Source: Nitrincola iocasae (GTDB taxonomy: Bacteria; Pseudomonadota; Gammaproteobacteria; Pseudomonadales; Balneatricaceae). From it: a stretch of 64,000 bases of DNA. Positions 1 through 6,952 of the stretch are shown one piece after another. A program made the translations under genes and the position numbers. The stretch spans positions 1,488,001-1,552,000 of the forward strand of contig NZ_CP044222.1 of NCBI RefSeq assembly GCF_008727795.1, read 5' to 3'. Each line of letters begins with the position of its first letter. Position 1 is the stretch's first letter. Under the pieces are notes generated by a model. The model saw nothing but the letters and a program-made list of their open reading frames with translations. It did no database searches and was not told the DNA's origin.

Positions 1-2
1 CA

Positions 3-1631
3 AGTGTCGATGCCGTTCTGGCCGCACTGGAAGGTGATGGAGATCTACTGGATGAGCTGGAAGCACCTGCGGCTGGTGCCGATGGTGCGCCTGAAGGCGG
101 CGGCAGCAGTATTGTTCAGCTGGTGCGTATCTTTGAATCAGTTGATCCGCTGGCCTTTTCTTTTGACCCGCTAGCTGTAGAGCCCTTCGAAGCACCTATT
201 GGTGATCAGGATGAGCTACTTGCTGATGAGGATGATGGCACTGTATTACCACCTGAATTGGCCTTGTCTTCTGTTCAGATGGTGTTGGCTGGCGCAACAG
301 CAATCACTACAGCAAATGGCATGATTGATCTGGGTGATTTTGAACAGCATCAACTCTACAATCCGGCACCACGCCCTAACAGCACGCGTCCAGCAAGTTT
401 GCAGGGGTTGCCAAAAGAATTTATCGAGTCCGAGTTAGGGCTGGAACCCGGTACACTTGATCAGTTTAATCCGGATAGCAACGGCGTTGTAAATCACACA
501 GATACGGTGGATGCATGGGATGGCAAGTTGACTTCATCTCAGGTTTCCGTCAAGGAAGGCACAGGAATTCAGTTTGGCTGGGTTTTTTATAATGGTGAAG
601 GAACGGTCAGCTACATTGAAGAAGGTAAGAATGATCTGGTAGTGGTAGTTGTCACCAAACCTGATGGCACCAAGGAAGTATTGCAAGTCAGCTCTTCTGA
701 AGAGCTGCAAGCCGCCATAACAGGTAATGGACAGTTCAACTATCAAGCTGATCAGGAAGGTACCTACCGTTTTGACTGGTTAGTCCTGAATGGTCGTGAC
801 ACCAACTTCGATTCAGCGCTGGCGATTTCTCAGCCTGCTTTTACCCTCAATGGTTCTGACTATTACGGTCAGCCAGTGGATCTGTCAATTGATGCATCCT
901 TGAGCAGTGCGCTGCCAGGCGAAAGCTTGTCTGTTGAGATCTCAGGCGTTCCGGCCGGAGCTTCTTTCAGTGCCGGGAGTGATCAGGGCGGTGGTATCTG
1001 GAGCTTCACACCAGCAGAATTGGAAGGCTTGCAGTTTCTGCCACCAGTAGGATTTAGTGGCGATCTGCTACTGAATGTTACAGCCACGGCAACGCTGGAC
1101 GGCGTATCCGAAAGTGTATCTGGAGATCTGGCCATAGTCGTTGATGTGACCACTAACACAGTGTCTGAAGGTTCAATTAATGATGATGTTCTGACAGGCA
1201 CCTCCGGAAATGATCTGATTCATGGTTATGCAGGCGATGATCAGATTAATGCCGGTGCCGGAAATGATATTATGTTCGGCGGCCTGGGGGCTGATACCTT
1301 TGCCTGGGATTTGGGTGATCAAGGGACAGAGGCAGCACCTGCGCTGGATATTGTCGGTGATTTCACACTGGGTGATTTTGGTGTAGATGCCAATGCGGAT
1401 CGCATTGATCTGGCTGATCTGCTGTCTTTTAGTGGTGGATCAGACGAAATAACCGATTTCCTTTCTGTCAGTGTCAGCGGTAGTGACTCCGTCATCTCCA
1501 TTAGTAATGACGGTGATGGTACAATAACGCAGAACATCGTACTAAAAGATGTCGATCTGTCTACACTGGGTAGCAATGAGGCTGAAATCATAGATTCCCT
1601 GATCAGCAGCGGTAACCTGATCGTTGAATAA
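3..1631 (+). CDS. LapA-like type I-secreted surface protein, 5' partial (start outside window)
   Basis: The frame is open from base 3, so the true start lies left of the window; GTG 123 is internal. The first residues contain DELEAPAAGADGAP followed by a Gly-rich linker and ESVDPLAF. The same run occurs near residues 105-138 of the adhesin at 58293, so about 90 residues are probably missing. The PAAG di-alanine resembles the site that periplasmic protease LapG cuts in LapA-type retention modules. The C-terminal third has RTX-like nonapeptides (GNDLIHGYAGDD, GGLGADTFAW) and an end typical of the VCA0849 class of type I secretion signals. A small VPLPA gene follows 29 bp downstream, probably in the same transcript. 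It is much shorter than the 58293 paralogue and lacks long VCBS-like arrays. Confidence 0.85.
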   Translation, partial: SVDAVLAALEGDGDLLDELEAPAAGADGAPEGGGSSIVQLVRIFESVDPLAFSFDPLAVEPFEAPIGDQDELLADEDDGTVLPPELALSSVQMVLAGATAITTANGMIDLGDFEQHQLYNPAPRPNSTRPASLQGLPKEFIESELGLEPGTLDQFNPDSNGVVNHTDTVDAWDGKLTSSQVSVKEGTGIQFGWVFYNGEGTVSYIEEGKNDLVVVVVTKPDGTKEVLQVSSSEELQAAITGNGQFNYQADQEGTYRFDWLVLNGRDTNFDSALAISQPAFTLNGSDYYGQPVDLSIDASLSSALPGESLSVEISGVPAGASFSAGSDQGGGIWSFTPAELEGLQFLPPVGFSGDLLLNVTATATLDGVSESVSGDLAIVVDVTTNTVSEGSINDDVLTGTSGNDLIHGYAGDDQINAGAGNDIMFGGLGADTFAWDLGDQGTEAAPALDIVGDFTLGDFGVDANADRIDLADLLSFSGGSDEITDFLSVSVSGSDSVISISNDGDGTITQNIVLKDVDLSTLGSNEAEIIDSLISSGNLIVE

Positions 1632-1660
1632 CTATATAAGTAAATCAAGGAGTTTTTGAA

Positions 1661-2224
1661 ATGAAACGCATAATTACAGGTATGGTTCTATTGCTGGTTT
1701 CCGCGTTTACATCAGCGGCAAGTGTTACAATTTCCAATCCAACAGCTGTGACGGGTGCAAGTAATTTTCCGGTATCGCTGACATCGTTCGCTACCACTGA
1801 TACGTCGGCTGTAGCTACGTTTATTGGGCTGGATACCCTGCAATCATTCGCGGTTGAAATGGATGTGCTGACGTCTGCTACTGGGACTTTGAGCTTCGAT
1901 ATTTCTACCACTGTAGATGAGTGGACCGTAAGCATTCTGAATACCTCAACCAATGTGGCTACAGTTTTGGGTAGCTGGTGGAGTGGTGGCTTGTTTGGTG
2001 GTTTTACCGGACTGACATCCGAAGTTGAAGCCGGTACCGTGTATAAGTTGCTTGTTTTCGGTGACGAGTCATGGGATGGCAATGCAGGGCGCGATATCAC
2101 TGTATCACTGAGCAATATCGAACTCTCTGAAGTACCACTGCCTGCTGCTGTTTGGTTGTTCGGTTCCGTACTTTTGGGTGGGCTGGCAATGCGTCGTAAG
2201 AAACGTCTTGCTGCAGTAGCCTAA
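1661..2224 (+). CDS. VPLPA-CTERM small secreted protein
   Basis: A 187-residue exported protein with an N-terminal signal peptide (MKRIITGMVLLLVSAFTSAAS) and a C-terminal tripartite exosortase signal: EVPLPAAVW, a hydrophobic stretch, then RRKKR. By family knowledge, such proteins are processed by an exosortase, here probably XrtD at 20421. The middle is Ser/Thr-rich beta-type sequence with no recognised enzyme motif. It resembles the three tandem paralogues at 4469, 5399 and 6287 (SVTISNP near the N-terminus, WTVSILN in the middle). It has a good ribosome site (AAGGAG) and no promoter of its own in the 29-bp gap, so it is probably cotranscribed with the adhesin upstream. A terminator follows. 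Confidence 0.85.
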   Translation: MKRIITGMVLLLVSAFTSAASVTISNPTAVTGASNFPVSLTSFATTDTSAVATFIGLDTLQSFAVEMDVLTSATGTLSFDISTTVDEWTVSILNTSTNVATVLGSWWSGGLFGGFTGLTSEVEAGTVYKLLVFGDESWDGNAGRDITVSLSNIELSEVPLPAAVWLFGSVLLGGLAMRRKKRLAAVA

Positions 2225-2252
2225 TTTGTTGGATTGATTCAGCTATTTCAGA

Positions 2253-2284
2253 CCTGATGTCGGCATTCCGGCATCAGGTTTATT
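2253..2284 (+). terminator. Rho-independent terminator after the first VPLPA gene
   Basis: CCTGATGTCGG (2253-2263) and CCGGCATCAGG (2268-2278) form an 11-bp stem with one wobble and a CATT loop, followed by TTTATT. It lies 29 bp after the stop of the upstream gene and would end the adhesin/VPLPA transcript. Confidence 0.8.
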
Positions 2285-2326
2285 GCGTTTTATGGGCAAA
2301 ATCGTGTAATAATAGGTGCTTGAAAC

Positions 2327-2355
2327 AAGTGTTCGTACTTTTTTCGAATACACTT
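2327..2355. promoter_or_regulatory. Imperfect dyad upstream of the sugar transferase
   Basis: AAGTGT-TCG (2327-2335) and CGA-AT-ACACTT (2345-2355) form an inverted repeat around a T-rich centre, 36 bp before the ATG at 2391. It may be an operator or transcript hairpin. It differs from the TGTAC-N4-GTACA sites further on. No convincing -10/-35 pair could be placed. Confidence 0.3.
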
Positions 2356-2390
2356 AATTGTCATGGACGTAGTAGGAAGTTAACGCAGGT

Positions 2391-3791
2391 ATGGCATCAA
2401 AGCTGAGTATTAAGCCCCACGAATCAAAATTAAGCGCACTTGCCAGGTTGGCAGATGCCGCCATCATTATTATTACCCTTTGGTGCCTTATTGAGTTGTT
2501 CGGTGTCGAATGGATATCGTCCTATTACGCCATGGCACTGATCGCCATCCTGGTGTTTAACTTCATCTCTGAAATCAATCTTACCTATCGTTCCTGGCGT
2601 GGCGTTGGCCTGGGCGCAGAAGTTGTCTCCGTAGCCAGTAACTGGCTTGCTGTGATCATGCTGTTCATTCTGGTGGATTTCTTCTTTAAGCCTACCGATC
2701 TGTATAACCGCGAACTGCTGTTGACCTGGTTCCTGATAACACCGATTGAGCTGATCTGCTGGCATGCGATTATTCGTGCCGTTCTGAGTACGGTAAGGGA
2801 AACGGGTCACAATACCCGCGCCGTTGCAGTGTATGGTGCAACCGAACTGGGCCAGGAAGTAAAAGAAAAGATCACTGATATGCCTTGGGCTGGCTATAAC
2901 TTCGTGGGGTTTTTTGACGACCGTAATTTTGAAAAAGGGCGTCGTCAGTCAGACCAGGTTGAAGGCGGTCATGCTGAGCTGGTGGCCCGTGCCAGGGCGG
3001 GGGAGATTGAAGTGATTTTTATCGCTTTGCCACTGCGTGCAGAAAAACGTATCAAAACACTTCTTGATGAGCTTGCTGATACCACTGTTTCGGTACACAT
3101 GATGCTGGATGTGTTCAGTTTTGATCTGCTCAGTGCCCGTTGGATTGATCTCAATGGTATGCCGGCTATCAGTATTTTTGAATCCCCTCATGTTGGTATC
3201 AATAGCATGAGCAAGCGGGCACTGGATCTGGTGTTTGGTTGCCTGATTCTACTGCTGATCTCTATTCCCATGATTATTATCGCCATCGGCGTGAAATTCA
3301 GCTCTCCGGGGCCGGTATTATTCAAGCAGAAACGTTACGGCGTAAACGGACAGGAAATCGGCGTGCTAAAGTTTCGTTCCATGCGGGTTATGGATGCGGG
3401 TGATGGCGAAGTGAAGCAAGCAACCAAAAATGACAGCCGTATCACCCCCTTTGGAGCATTTATCCGCCGTACCTCGCTGGATGAACTACCCCAGTTCCTG
3501 AATGTGATCGGTGGTTCCATGTCCGTTGTTGGGCCACGCCCACATGCCGTATCTCACAACGAATTCTACCGCGGCCAGATCCACGGCTACATGCTGCGCC
3601 ACAAAGTTAAACCCGGCATCACCGGCCTCGCCCAGATCAACGGCTTCCGCGGCGAAACCGACACCCTGGATAAAATGGAAGGCCGCATCCGCTACGACCT
3701 CGAATACATCCGCACCTGGTCGATCTGGCTAGACATCAAAATCATCTTCCTCACCGTATTCAAAGGCTTCGTAGACAAAAACGCCTATTGA
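2391..3791 (+). CDS. Undecaprenyl-phosphate sugar phosphotransferase (WcaJ/EpsB type)
   Basis: A 466-residue inner-membrane enzyme that loads the first sugar phosphate, probably glucose-1-P, onto undecaprenyl phosphate to start repeat-unit synthesis. About four N-terminal membrane segments (residues ~20-130) are followed by a Rossmann-like CoA-binding-type region (AVYGATELGQEV, GFFDDR). A further membrane helix (~280-300) precedes the catalytic bacterial sugar-transferase domain, with KQKRYGVNGQEIGVLKFRSM, RRTSLDELPQFLNV and VGPRPHA motifs. Length and domain order match the WcaJ-type family. It stands alone between a terminator and a REP-like array, just ahead of the main operon. The acceptor sugar is not readable from sequence. 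Confidence 0.92.
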   Translation: MASKLSIKPHESKLSALARLADAAIIIITLWCLIELFGVEWISSYYAMALIAILVFNFISEINLTYRSWRGVGLGAEVVSVASNWLAVIMLFILVDFFFKPTDLYNRELLLTWFLITPIELICWHAIIRAVLSTVRETGHNTRAVAVYGATELGQEVKEKITDMPWAGYNFVGFFDDRNFEKGRRQSDQVEGGHAELVARARAGEIEVIFIALPLRAEKRIKTLLDELADTTVSVHMMLDVFSFDLLSARWIDLNGMPAISIFESPHVGINSMSKRALDLVFGCLILLLISIPMIIIAIGVKFSSPGPVLFKQKRYGVNGQEIGVLKFRSMRVMDAGDGEVKQATKNDSRITPFGAFIRRTSLDELPQFLNVIGGSMSVVGPRPHAVSHNEFYRGQIHGYMLRHKVKPGITGLAQINGFRGETDTLDKMEGRIRYDLEYIRTWSIWLDIKIIFLTVFKGFVDKNAY

Positions 3792-3802
3792 TCTGTAACG
3801 GT

Positions 3803-4179
3803 TGGAGCCCCTGTGGGAGCCCACTCTGTGGGCGAATAGCCCCCATACCCTAAAACACCCCCAATCGCTCGGAGACCGAGCTCCTACAAGGGAGCCCCTG
3901 TTGGAGCCCCTATTGGAGCCCGCTGTTGGAGCCCCTGTTGGAGCCCCTATTGGAGCCCGCCGTGGGAGCCCGCCGTGGGAGCCCACTCTGTGGGCGAATA
4001 ATAGCCCCCATACCCTAAAACACCCCCAATCGCTCGGAGACCGAGCTCCTACAAAGGTGCCACCTATTGGAGCCCCTATTGGAGCCCCTGAGGGAGCCCA
4101 CTGTTGGAGCCCGCTCTGCGGGCGAATACCCCCCCCATACCCTAAAACAACCCCAATCGCTCGGAGACCGAGCTCCTAC
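3803..4179. repeat. REP-like hairpin array
   Basis: This gene-free stretch holds three copies (about 3815-3893, 3976-4054 and 4093-4179) of a ~80-bp unit. Each unit contains GCCCACTCTGTGGGC-like and GCTCGG-AGA-CCGAGC hairpins and ends in GAGCTCCTAC. Between units are runs of a ~16-bp GGAGCCCCTGTTGGA-type repeat. The same hairpins recur at 44198, 47774, 50686, 53947, 54701 and 63722. The + strand reading frame through the array translates only the repeat (WEP/GAP runs) and is not a gene. It separates the sugar transferase from the next promoter region. Confidence 0.85.
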
Positions 4180-4326
4180 TCTAGTGTTGTATTAATAATC
4201 AATTATAAATTAATGATTTCAAAGATAATAATTCAAGCGTTTGAATTTAAGGTATATGATGTTTTTTTAGGCCAGCAAAAAAATACTTTAAAAACAGTTG
4301 ATTGCAATCAATAAAATCATACTTCG

Positions 4327-4372
4327 TGTACTTCAGTACAGGGTGCTATTGTTTAAAAAACAGGGTTATAAT
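4327..4372 (+). promoter_or_regulatory. Promoter with TGTAC-N4-GTACA operator (VPLPA paralogue A)
   Basis: The palindrome TGTACTTCAGTACA (4327-4340) lies upstream of a consensus -10 box TATAAT (4367-4372); centre to -10 is 33.5 bp. No good -35 hexamer is visible, so an activator bound at the palindrome is plausible. The same arrangement precedes the genes at 5399, 6287 and 58293. Confidence 0.65.
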
Positions 4373-4379
4373 ATGTTCT

Positions 4380-4431
4380 GACATCAGTTGTCATGCGGTG
4401 GTTGGGGTGTAGTAGTCCTAGCTCTGATCAC
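4380..4431 (+). promoter_or_regulatory. Structured 5' leader with conserved-loop hairpin, copy A
   Basis: The leader starts near the predicted transcription start. First comes a small hairpin GACA/TGTC (4380-4392). Then a 10-bp stem follows: GTGGTTGGGG (4398-4407) pairs with CTCTGATCAC (4422-4431) if G-U pairs are allowed. It presents the loop TGTAGTAGTCCTAG (4408-4421). Loop and position recur in copies B and C, while the stem sequence differs but still pairs. The rest of 4180-4468 is AT-rich with no gene. Confidence 0.6.
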
Positions 4432-4468
4432 TATTTGCTCATGAACTCATTAATATGGAAATTACGTT

Positions 4469-5044
4469 ATGAAAAAAATGTTACTTGCCCTGGTTTTAAT
4501 GCTCGCGTCTTTTGCGGTATCGGCTGCCAGCATCTCTATTGGTAATCCAACAGTGTCTCCAGGCAATTTCTATATAGGAAGCCCTGGTTATACTAATACC
4601 ACGCTGACCGATACCCTGCGTACTGACACCATTCAGTCTGGCTATGCTATTTTGGGAGGGCAGTTAAGCACTTCCTGGGCGTTAAGTTCGGATGTTGATG
4701 CCAGTTTCTCTTTGGGGGTTAGTGGTACTGGTACATCAGGAATGGCTTCCTGGACAGTTTCTATCCTGAACAGTGGCGGTGATCTGCTGACCTCTGGTTC
4801 ACTCGGATCTGTATTTGAAAGTCTGATGATTTCGGCAGGGGATACTCTGACGGCGGTTATTGCGGGCACTATCAGCAGCAATATCTTTGCCAGCAAATCT
4901 TTCTCTGCTTCTCTGGCGCTTAGCAGCATTCAGATCGCAGAAACTCCATTGCCAGCCGCTATTTGGTTGTTTGGTTCTGTTCTGCTAGGTGGTTTGGCAA
5001 TGCGTCGCCGTAAAGCTCAGCAGGTTGCTGCTGTAGTGGCTTGA
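4469..5044 (+). CDS. VPLPA-CTERM small secreted protein, tandem paralogue A
   Basis: A 191-residue exported protein: signal peptide MKKMLLALVLMLASFAVSAAS, a Ser/Thr/Gly-rich beta-type body, then a sorting tail of ETPLPAAIW, a hydrophobic segment (LFGSVLLGGLA) and MRRRK. This tail matches the VPLPA-type exosortase signal, so it is a likely XrtD substrate. It is the most divergent of three adjacent paralogues but shares the SISIGNP start and a WTVSILN-like central segment. It has its own promoter, leader and terminator, so it is a monocistronic unit. No catalytic motif is visible; a structural or matrix role is inferred. Confidence 0.85.
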   Translation: MKKMLLALVLMLASFAVSAASISIGNPTVSPGNFYIGSPGYTNTTLTDTLRTDTIQSGYAILGGQLSTSWALSSDVDASFSLGVSGTGTSGMASWTVSILNSGGDLLTSGSLGSVFESLMISAGDTLTAVIAGTISSNIFASKSFSASLALSSIQIAETPLPAAIWLFGSVLLGGLAMRRRKAQQVAAVVA

Positions 5045-5065
5045 TGCCAGATACGTTCCAGGTTA

Positions 5066-5093
5066 GAAAAGAGGCTCTTTGAGCCTTTTTTTT
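5066..5093 (+). terminator. Rho-independent terminator after paralogue A
   Basis: AGAGGCTC-TTT-GAGCC stem followed by eight T residues, 22 bp after the stop codon. The remaining AT-rich spacer to 5248 shows no gene. Confidence 0.88.
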
Positions 5094-5248
5094 GCGCTGC
5101 ATCATTATCTAAAACGGCTGTTTGTTTTCTTGATGATTGTATAGTGATTCTTAATAAGATTTAATTTTATCTTTTTGAATATTAAGAATAAATTATAGAT
5201 TTGTTGTTGAGTGAAAGGGCGTGTTCAGATCATAGTGCATAGCAGCAT

Positions 5249-5292
5249 TGTACTAAGGTACAGGTCTTTTGAGGGCGATATTTCTATATAAT
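5249..5292 (+). promoter_or_regulatory. Promoter with TGTAC-N4-GTACA operator (paralogue B)
   Basis: The palindrome TGTACTAAGGTACA (5249-5262) lies 31.5 bp (centre to first base) before TATAAT (5287-5292). Flanking bases TTGTAC and GTACAGG match copy C. No clear -35 box is seen. Confidence 0.68.
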
Positions 5293-5299
5293 TCGAAAC

Positions 5300-5352
5300 G
5301 ACACGGATCTGTCTATAGAGGTTAAATGGTGTAGTAGTCCTAGCCTAACCTC
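5300..5352 (+). promoter_or_regulatory. Structured 5' leader with conserved-loop hairpin, copy B
   Basis: Hairpin GACACGGATCTGTC (5300-5313) is followed by stem GAGGTTA (5318-5324) pairing perfectly with TAACCTC (5346-5352). Inner GG/CC pairs close the loop TGTAGTAGTCCTAG (5330-5343). The loop is identical to copy A although the outer stem sequence is different. Confidence 0.65.
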
Positions 5353-5382
5353 TTGAATTCATGAGTTCATTATAGGTATATA

Positions 5383-5398
5383 AGTTGAGGTTTCAACT
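5383..5398 (+). promoter_or_regulatory. Hairpin containing the ribosome binding site, paralogue B
   Basis: AGTTGA (5383-5388), loop GGTT and TCAACT (5393-5398) form a perfect 6-bp hairpin abutting the ATG at 5399. The Shine-Dalgarno GAGG (5387-5390) lies half in the stem, half in the loop. It could limit translation unless opened. Copy C has the same arrangement. Confidence 0.55.
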
Positions 5399-5932
5399 AT
5401 GAAGAAGTTTTTATTCGGCGCAATGTTGTTATTGGTGTCATTTGCAGCTTCGGCGGCAAGTGTATCCATTAGCAATCCAGTTGTAACGACGGGAAGCGGT
5501 GATCTTACGCAACTCGCCATTCCAACAGTTCAATATACCTTCGGCACTGACTTTGTAGTGGGTGAATCGGTATCTCTGTCATGGGATACTGAGCTGACGG
5601 GTGCTGCTTTGGGTTTGGTTGATTTCAACGTTTCCTCTACGTTGGTAAATTGGTCACTGTCTATTTTTGACGGTATTACCACAACCGAACTGACTAGTAA
5701 TAACGATGCTAATACATTGGTTTCTTCGCTGTTCACTATGGCGAGCGGAACTGTGTACAACATCATCATGACGGGTACAGCGGCAATCAATAGCTTTACT
5801 GTAGGTTTTTCATACCCGCCAGAAGTGTCTGAAGTTCCGCTACCTGCCGCAGTTTGGTTGTTTGGTTCTGTATTGCTGGGTGGTTTGGCGCTGCGTCGCC
5901 GTAAAGCGCAGCAGGTGGCTGTAGCGGCCTGA
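5399..5932 (+). CDS. VPLPA-CTERM small secreted protein, tandem paralogue B
   Basis: A 177-residue exported protein with signal peptide MKKFLFGAMLLLVSFAASAAS and C-terminal sorting signal EVPLPAAVW, hydrophobic LFGSVLLGGLA and LRRRK. It is closely similar to paralogue C along its whole length (SWDTELTGAAL, NTLVSSLFTMASGTVYNI, SSFTVGFSYPP-like segments), so the pair probably arose by recent duplication. A likely XrtD substrate by family knowledge. It is predicted to be all-beta, with no enzymatic motif and no cysteine. Expression unit: operator, -10, two-hairpin leader, RBS hairpin, gene, terminator. Confidence 0.87.
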   Translation: MKKFLFGAMLLLVSFAASAASVSISNPVVTTGSGDLTQLAIPTVQYTFGTDFVVGESVSLSWDTELTGAALGLVDFNVSSTLVNWSLSIFDGITTTELTSNNDANTLVSSLFTMASGTVYNIIMTGTAAINSFTVGFSYPPEVSEVPLPAAVWLFGSVLLGGLALRRRKAQQVAVAA

Positions 5933-5952
5933 TAAACACAATTGCCGAGTTA

Positions 5953-5981
5953 TAAAAGAGACTCTTTGAGTCTCTTTTTTT
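5953..5981 (+). terminator. Rho-independent terminator after paralogue B
   Basis: AGAGACTC-TTT-GAGTCTC stem followed by seven T residues. The following TGCGCTGCA matches the sequence after the paralogue A terminator, so the duplicated unit included terminator and spacer. 5982-6135 shows no gene. Confidence 0.88.
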
Positions 5982-6135
5982 GCGCTGCAATATTATACTA
6001 AACATCCGTTTTATTTTGTGGTAGCCTTGCGTTGTTGTTCAATTTACTTGGATTTTATCCGGCTGAGTTGTAAGGGAATGCACAGGAATGGTGCTGATTG
6101 TCATGGGGCTGAATCATTATGTTGCATGGCAACAT

Positions 6136-6180
6136 TGTACCATGGTACAGGGTTGTTTCTGGATCACGCTTCTTTATAAT
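6136..6180 (+). promoter_or_regulatory. Promoter with TGTAC-N4-GTACA operator (paralogue C)
   Basis: TGTACCATGGTACA (6136-6149), a perfect 14-bp palindrome, lies 32.5 bp from its centre to TATAAT (6175-6180). It is the best-formed copy of the site in this window. Confidence 0.7.
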
Positions 6181-6187
6181 CCCTAGT

Positions 6188-6241
6188 GACACGGATGTGT
6201 CTATGAAGGTATCAGGTGTAGCAGTCCTAGCTTGAGCCTTC
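6188..6241 (+). promoter_or_regulatory. Structured 5' leader with conserved-loop hairpin, copy C
   Basis: Hairpin GACAC-GGAT-GTGTC (6188-6201) is followed by outer stem GAAGG (6205-6209)/CCTTC (6237-6241). After a small internal loop, an inner stem of TCAGG with CTTGA closes TGTAGCAGTCCTAG (6217-6230). The loop differs from copies A and B at one base only, while the stem bases have changed on both sides. Confidence 0.65.
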
Positions 6242-6271
6242 GGAATTCATGAGTTCATTTAAATGCAAGAA

Positions 6272-6285
6272 GTTGAGGATTCAAC
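6272..6285 (+). promoter_or_regulatory. Hairpin containing the ribosome binding site, paralogue C
   Basis: GTTGA-GGAT-TCAAC forms a 5-bp stem ending one base before the ATG at 6287. The Shine-Dalgarno GAGG straddles stem and loop, as in paralogue B. Confidence 0.5.
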
Positions 6286-6286
6286 G

Positions 6287-6826
6287 ATGAAAAAACTTTT
6301 ACTGGGTGCTGTGCTGATGTTGGCGTCATTTGCGGTTTCGGCTGCAAGTGTGTCCATCACTAATCCAACTGTAACGACGGGAAGCGGTAACGTAGCAAGC
6401 TTTACTGCTCCTGATATTCAATACACCTTCGGTAGTGCCTTTGATGCAGGTGAAGCTGTTTCTTTGTCTTGGGATACTGAGTTAACAGGAGCCGCGCTGG
6501 CTCAGGCTAACTTCTCTGTCTCCTCCACGTTGGTTGATTGGTCTCTGTCTATCTTTGACGGCCTGAACGAAACTGTGCTGACTAGCAACAATGCTGCTAA
6601 CACACTGGTTTCTTCACTGTTCACCATGGCAAGTGGTACTGTGTATAACATCGTCATGACGGGTACAGCCGCAATCAGCAGCTTCACTGTTGGTTTCTCT
6701 TACCCACCAGCTGTTTCTGAAGTACCACTACCAGCGGCTGTATGGCTGTTCGGTTCTGTACTGCTGGGCGGATTGGCGCTGCGTCGTCGTTCAAGAAAGG
6801 AAAACATGCAGGCTGTTGCAGCCTAA
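6287..6826 (+). CDS. VPLPA-CTERM small secreted protein, tandem paralogue C
   Basis: A 179-residue exported protein. The ATG at 6287 is chosen over an in-frame ATG at 6263 because it aligns with the MKK starts of paralogues A and B and has GAGG 8 bp upstream. Signal peptide MKKLLLGAVLMLASFAVSAAS; sorting tail EVPLPAAVW, hydrophobic LFGSVLLGGLA, then LRRRSRK. It is closely similar to paralogue B throughout. A likely XrtD substrate and matrix component; the body contains no recognised catalytic motif. It is the last of the tandem trio before the export operon. Confidence 0.87.
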   Translation: MKKLLLGAVLMLASFAVSAASVSITNPTVTTGSGNVASFTAPDIQYTFGSAFDAGEAVSLSWDTELTGAALAQANFSVSSTLVDWSLSIFDGLNETVLTSNNAANTLVSSLFTMASGTVYNIVMTGTAAISSFTVGFSYPPAVSEVPLPAAVWLFGSVLLGGLALRRRSRKENMQAVAA

Positions 6827-6841
6827 GCACGTTCCTGATTC

Positions 6842-6868
6842 AAAAAGGGGCTTGTCGGGCCCCTTTTT
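6842..6868 (+). terminator. Rho-independent terminator after paralogue C
   Basis: AAAAAGGGGC-TTGTCGG-GCCCCTTTTT: a strong GC stem flanked by A5 and T5. It separates the VPLPA units from the export operon, whose promoter must lie in 6869-6952. No confident -10/-35 was found there. Confidence 0.9.
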
Positions 6869-6952
6869 ATTTGAAAATACGTACCTGGCTGACAGGCCTG
6901 GTGTTAAACTCAGGCAGGTGTAGTACGACTCAAATATAGAGGGAGTTATTGT

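Noticed and set aside
1645..2115. 156-codon minus-strand open frame
   Set aside because: Antisense to the first VPLPA gene, whose signal peptide and sorting tail are clear.
3802..4314. 170-codon + strand open frame over the REP-like array
   Set aside because: It translates the repeat units (WEP, GAP and LWAN runs) and has no ribosome site or family similarity; it is an artefact of the array.
4398..4431. Leader hairpin considered as a transcription terminator of an upstream unit
   Set aside because: It lies downstream of a -10 box, has no T-run, and is conserved at the same place in three genes; a leader function fits better.
5220..5400. Sigma-54 promoter, as reported for some exosortase-substrate genes
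   Set aside because: I looked for GG-N10-GC at -24/-12 before the VPLPA genes and found none with correct spacing; consensus sigma-70 -10 boxes are present instead.
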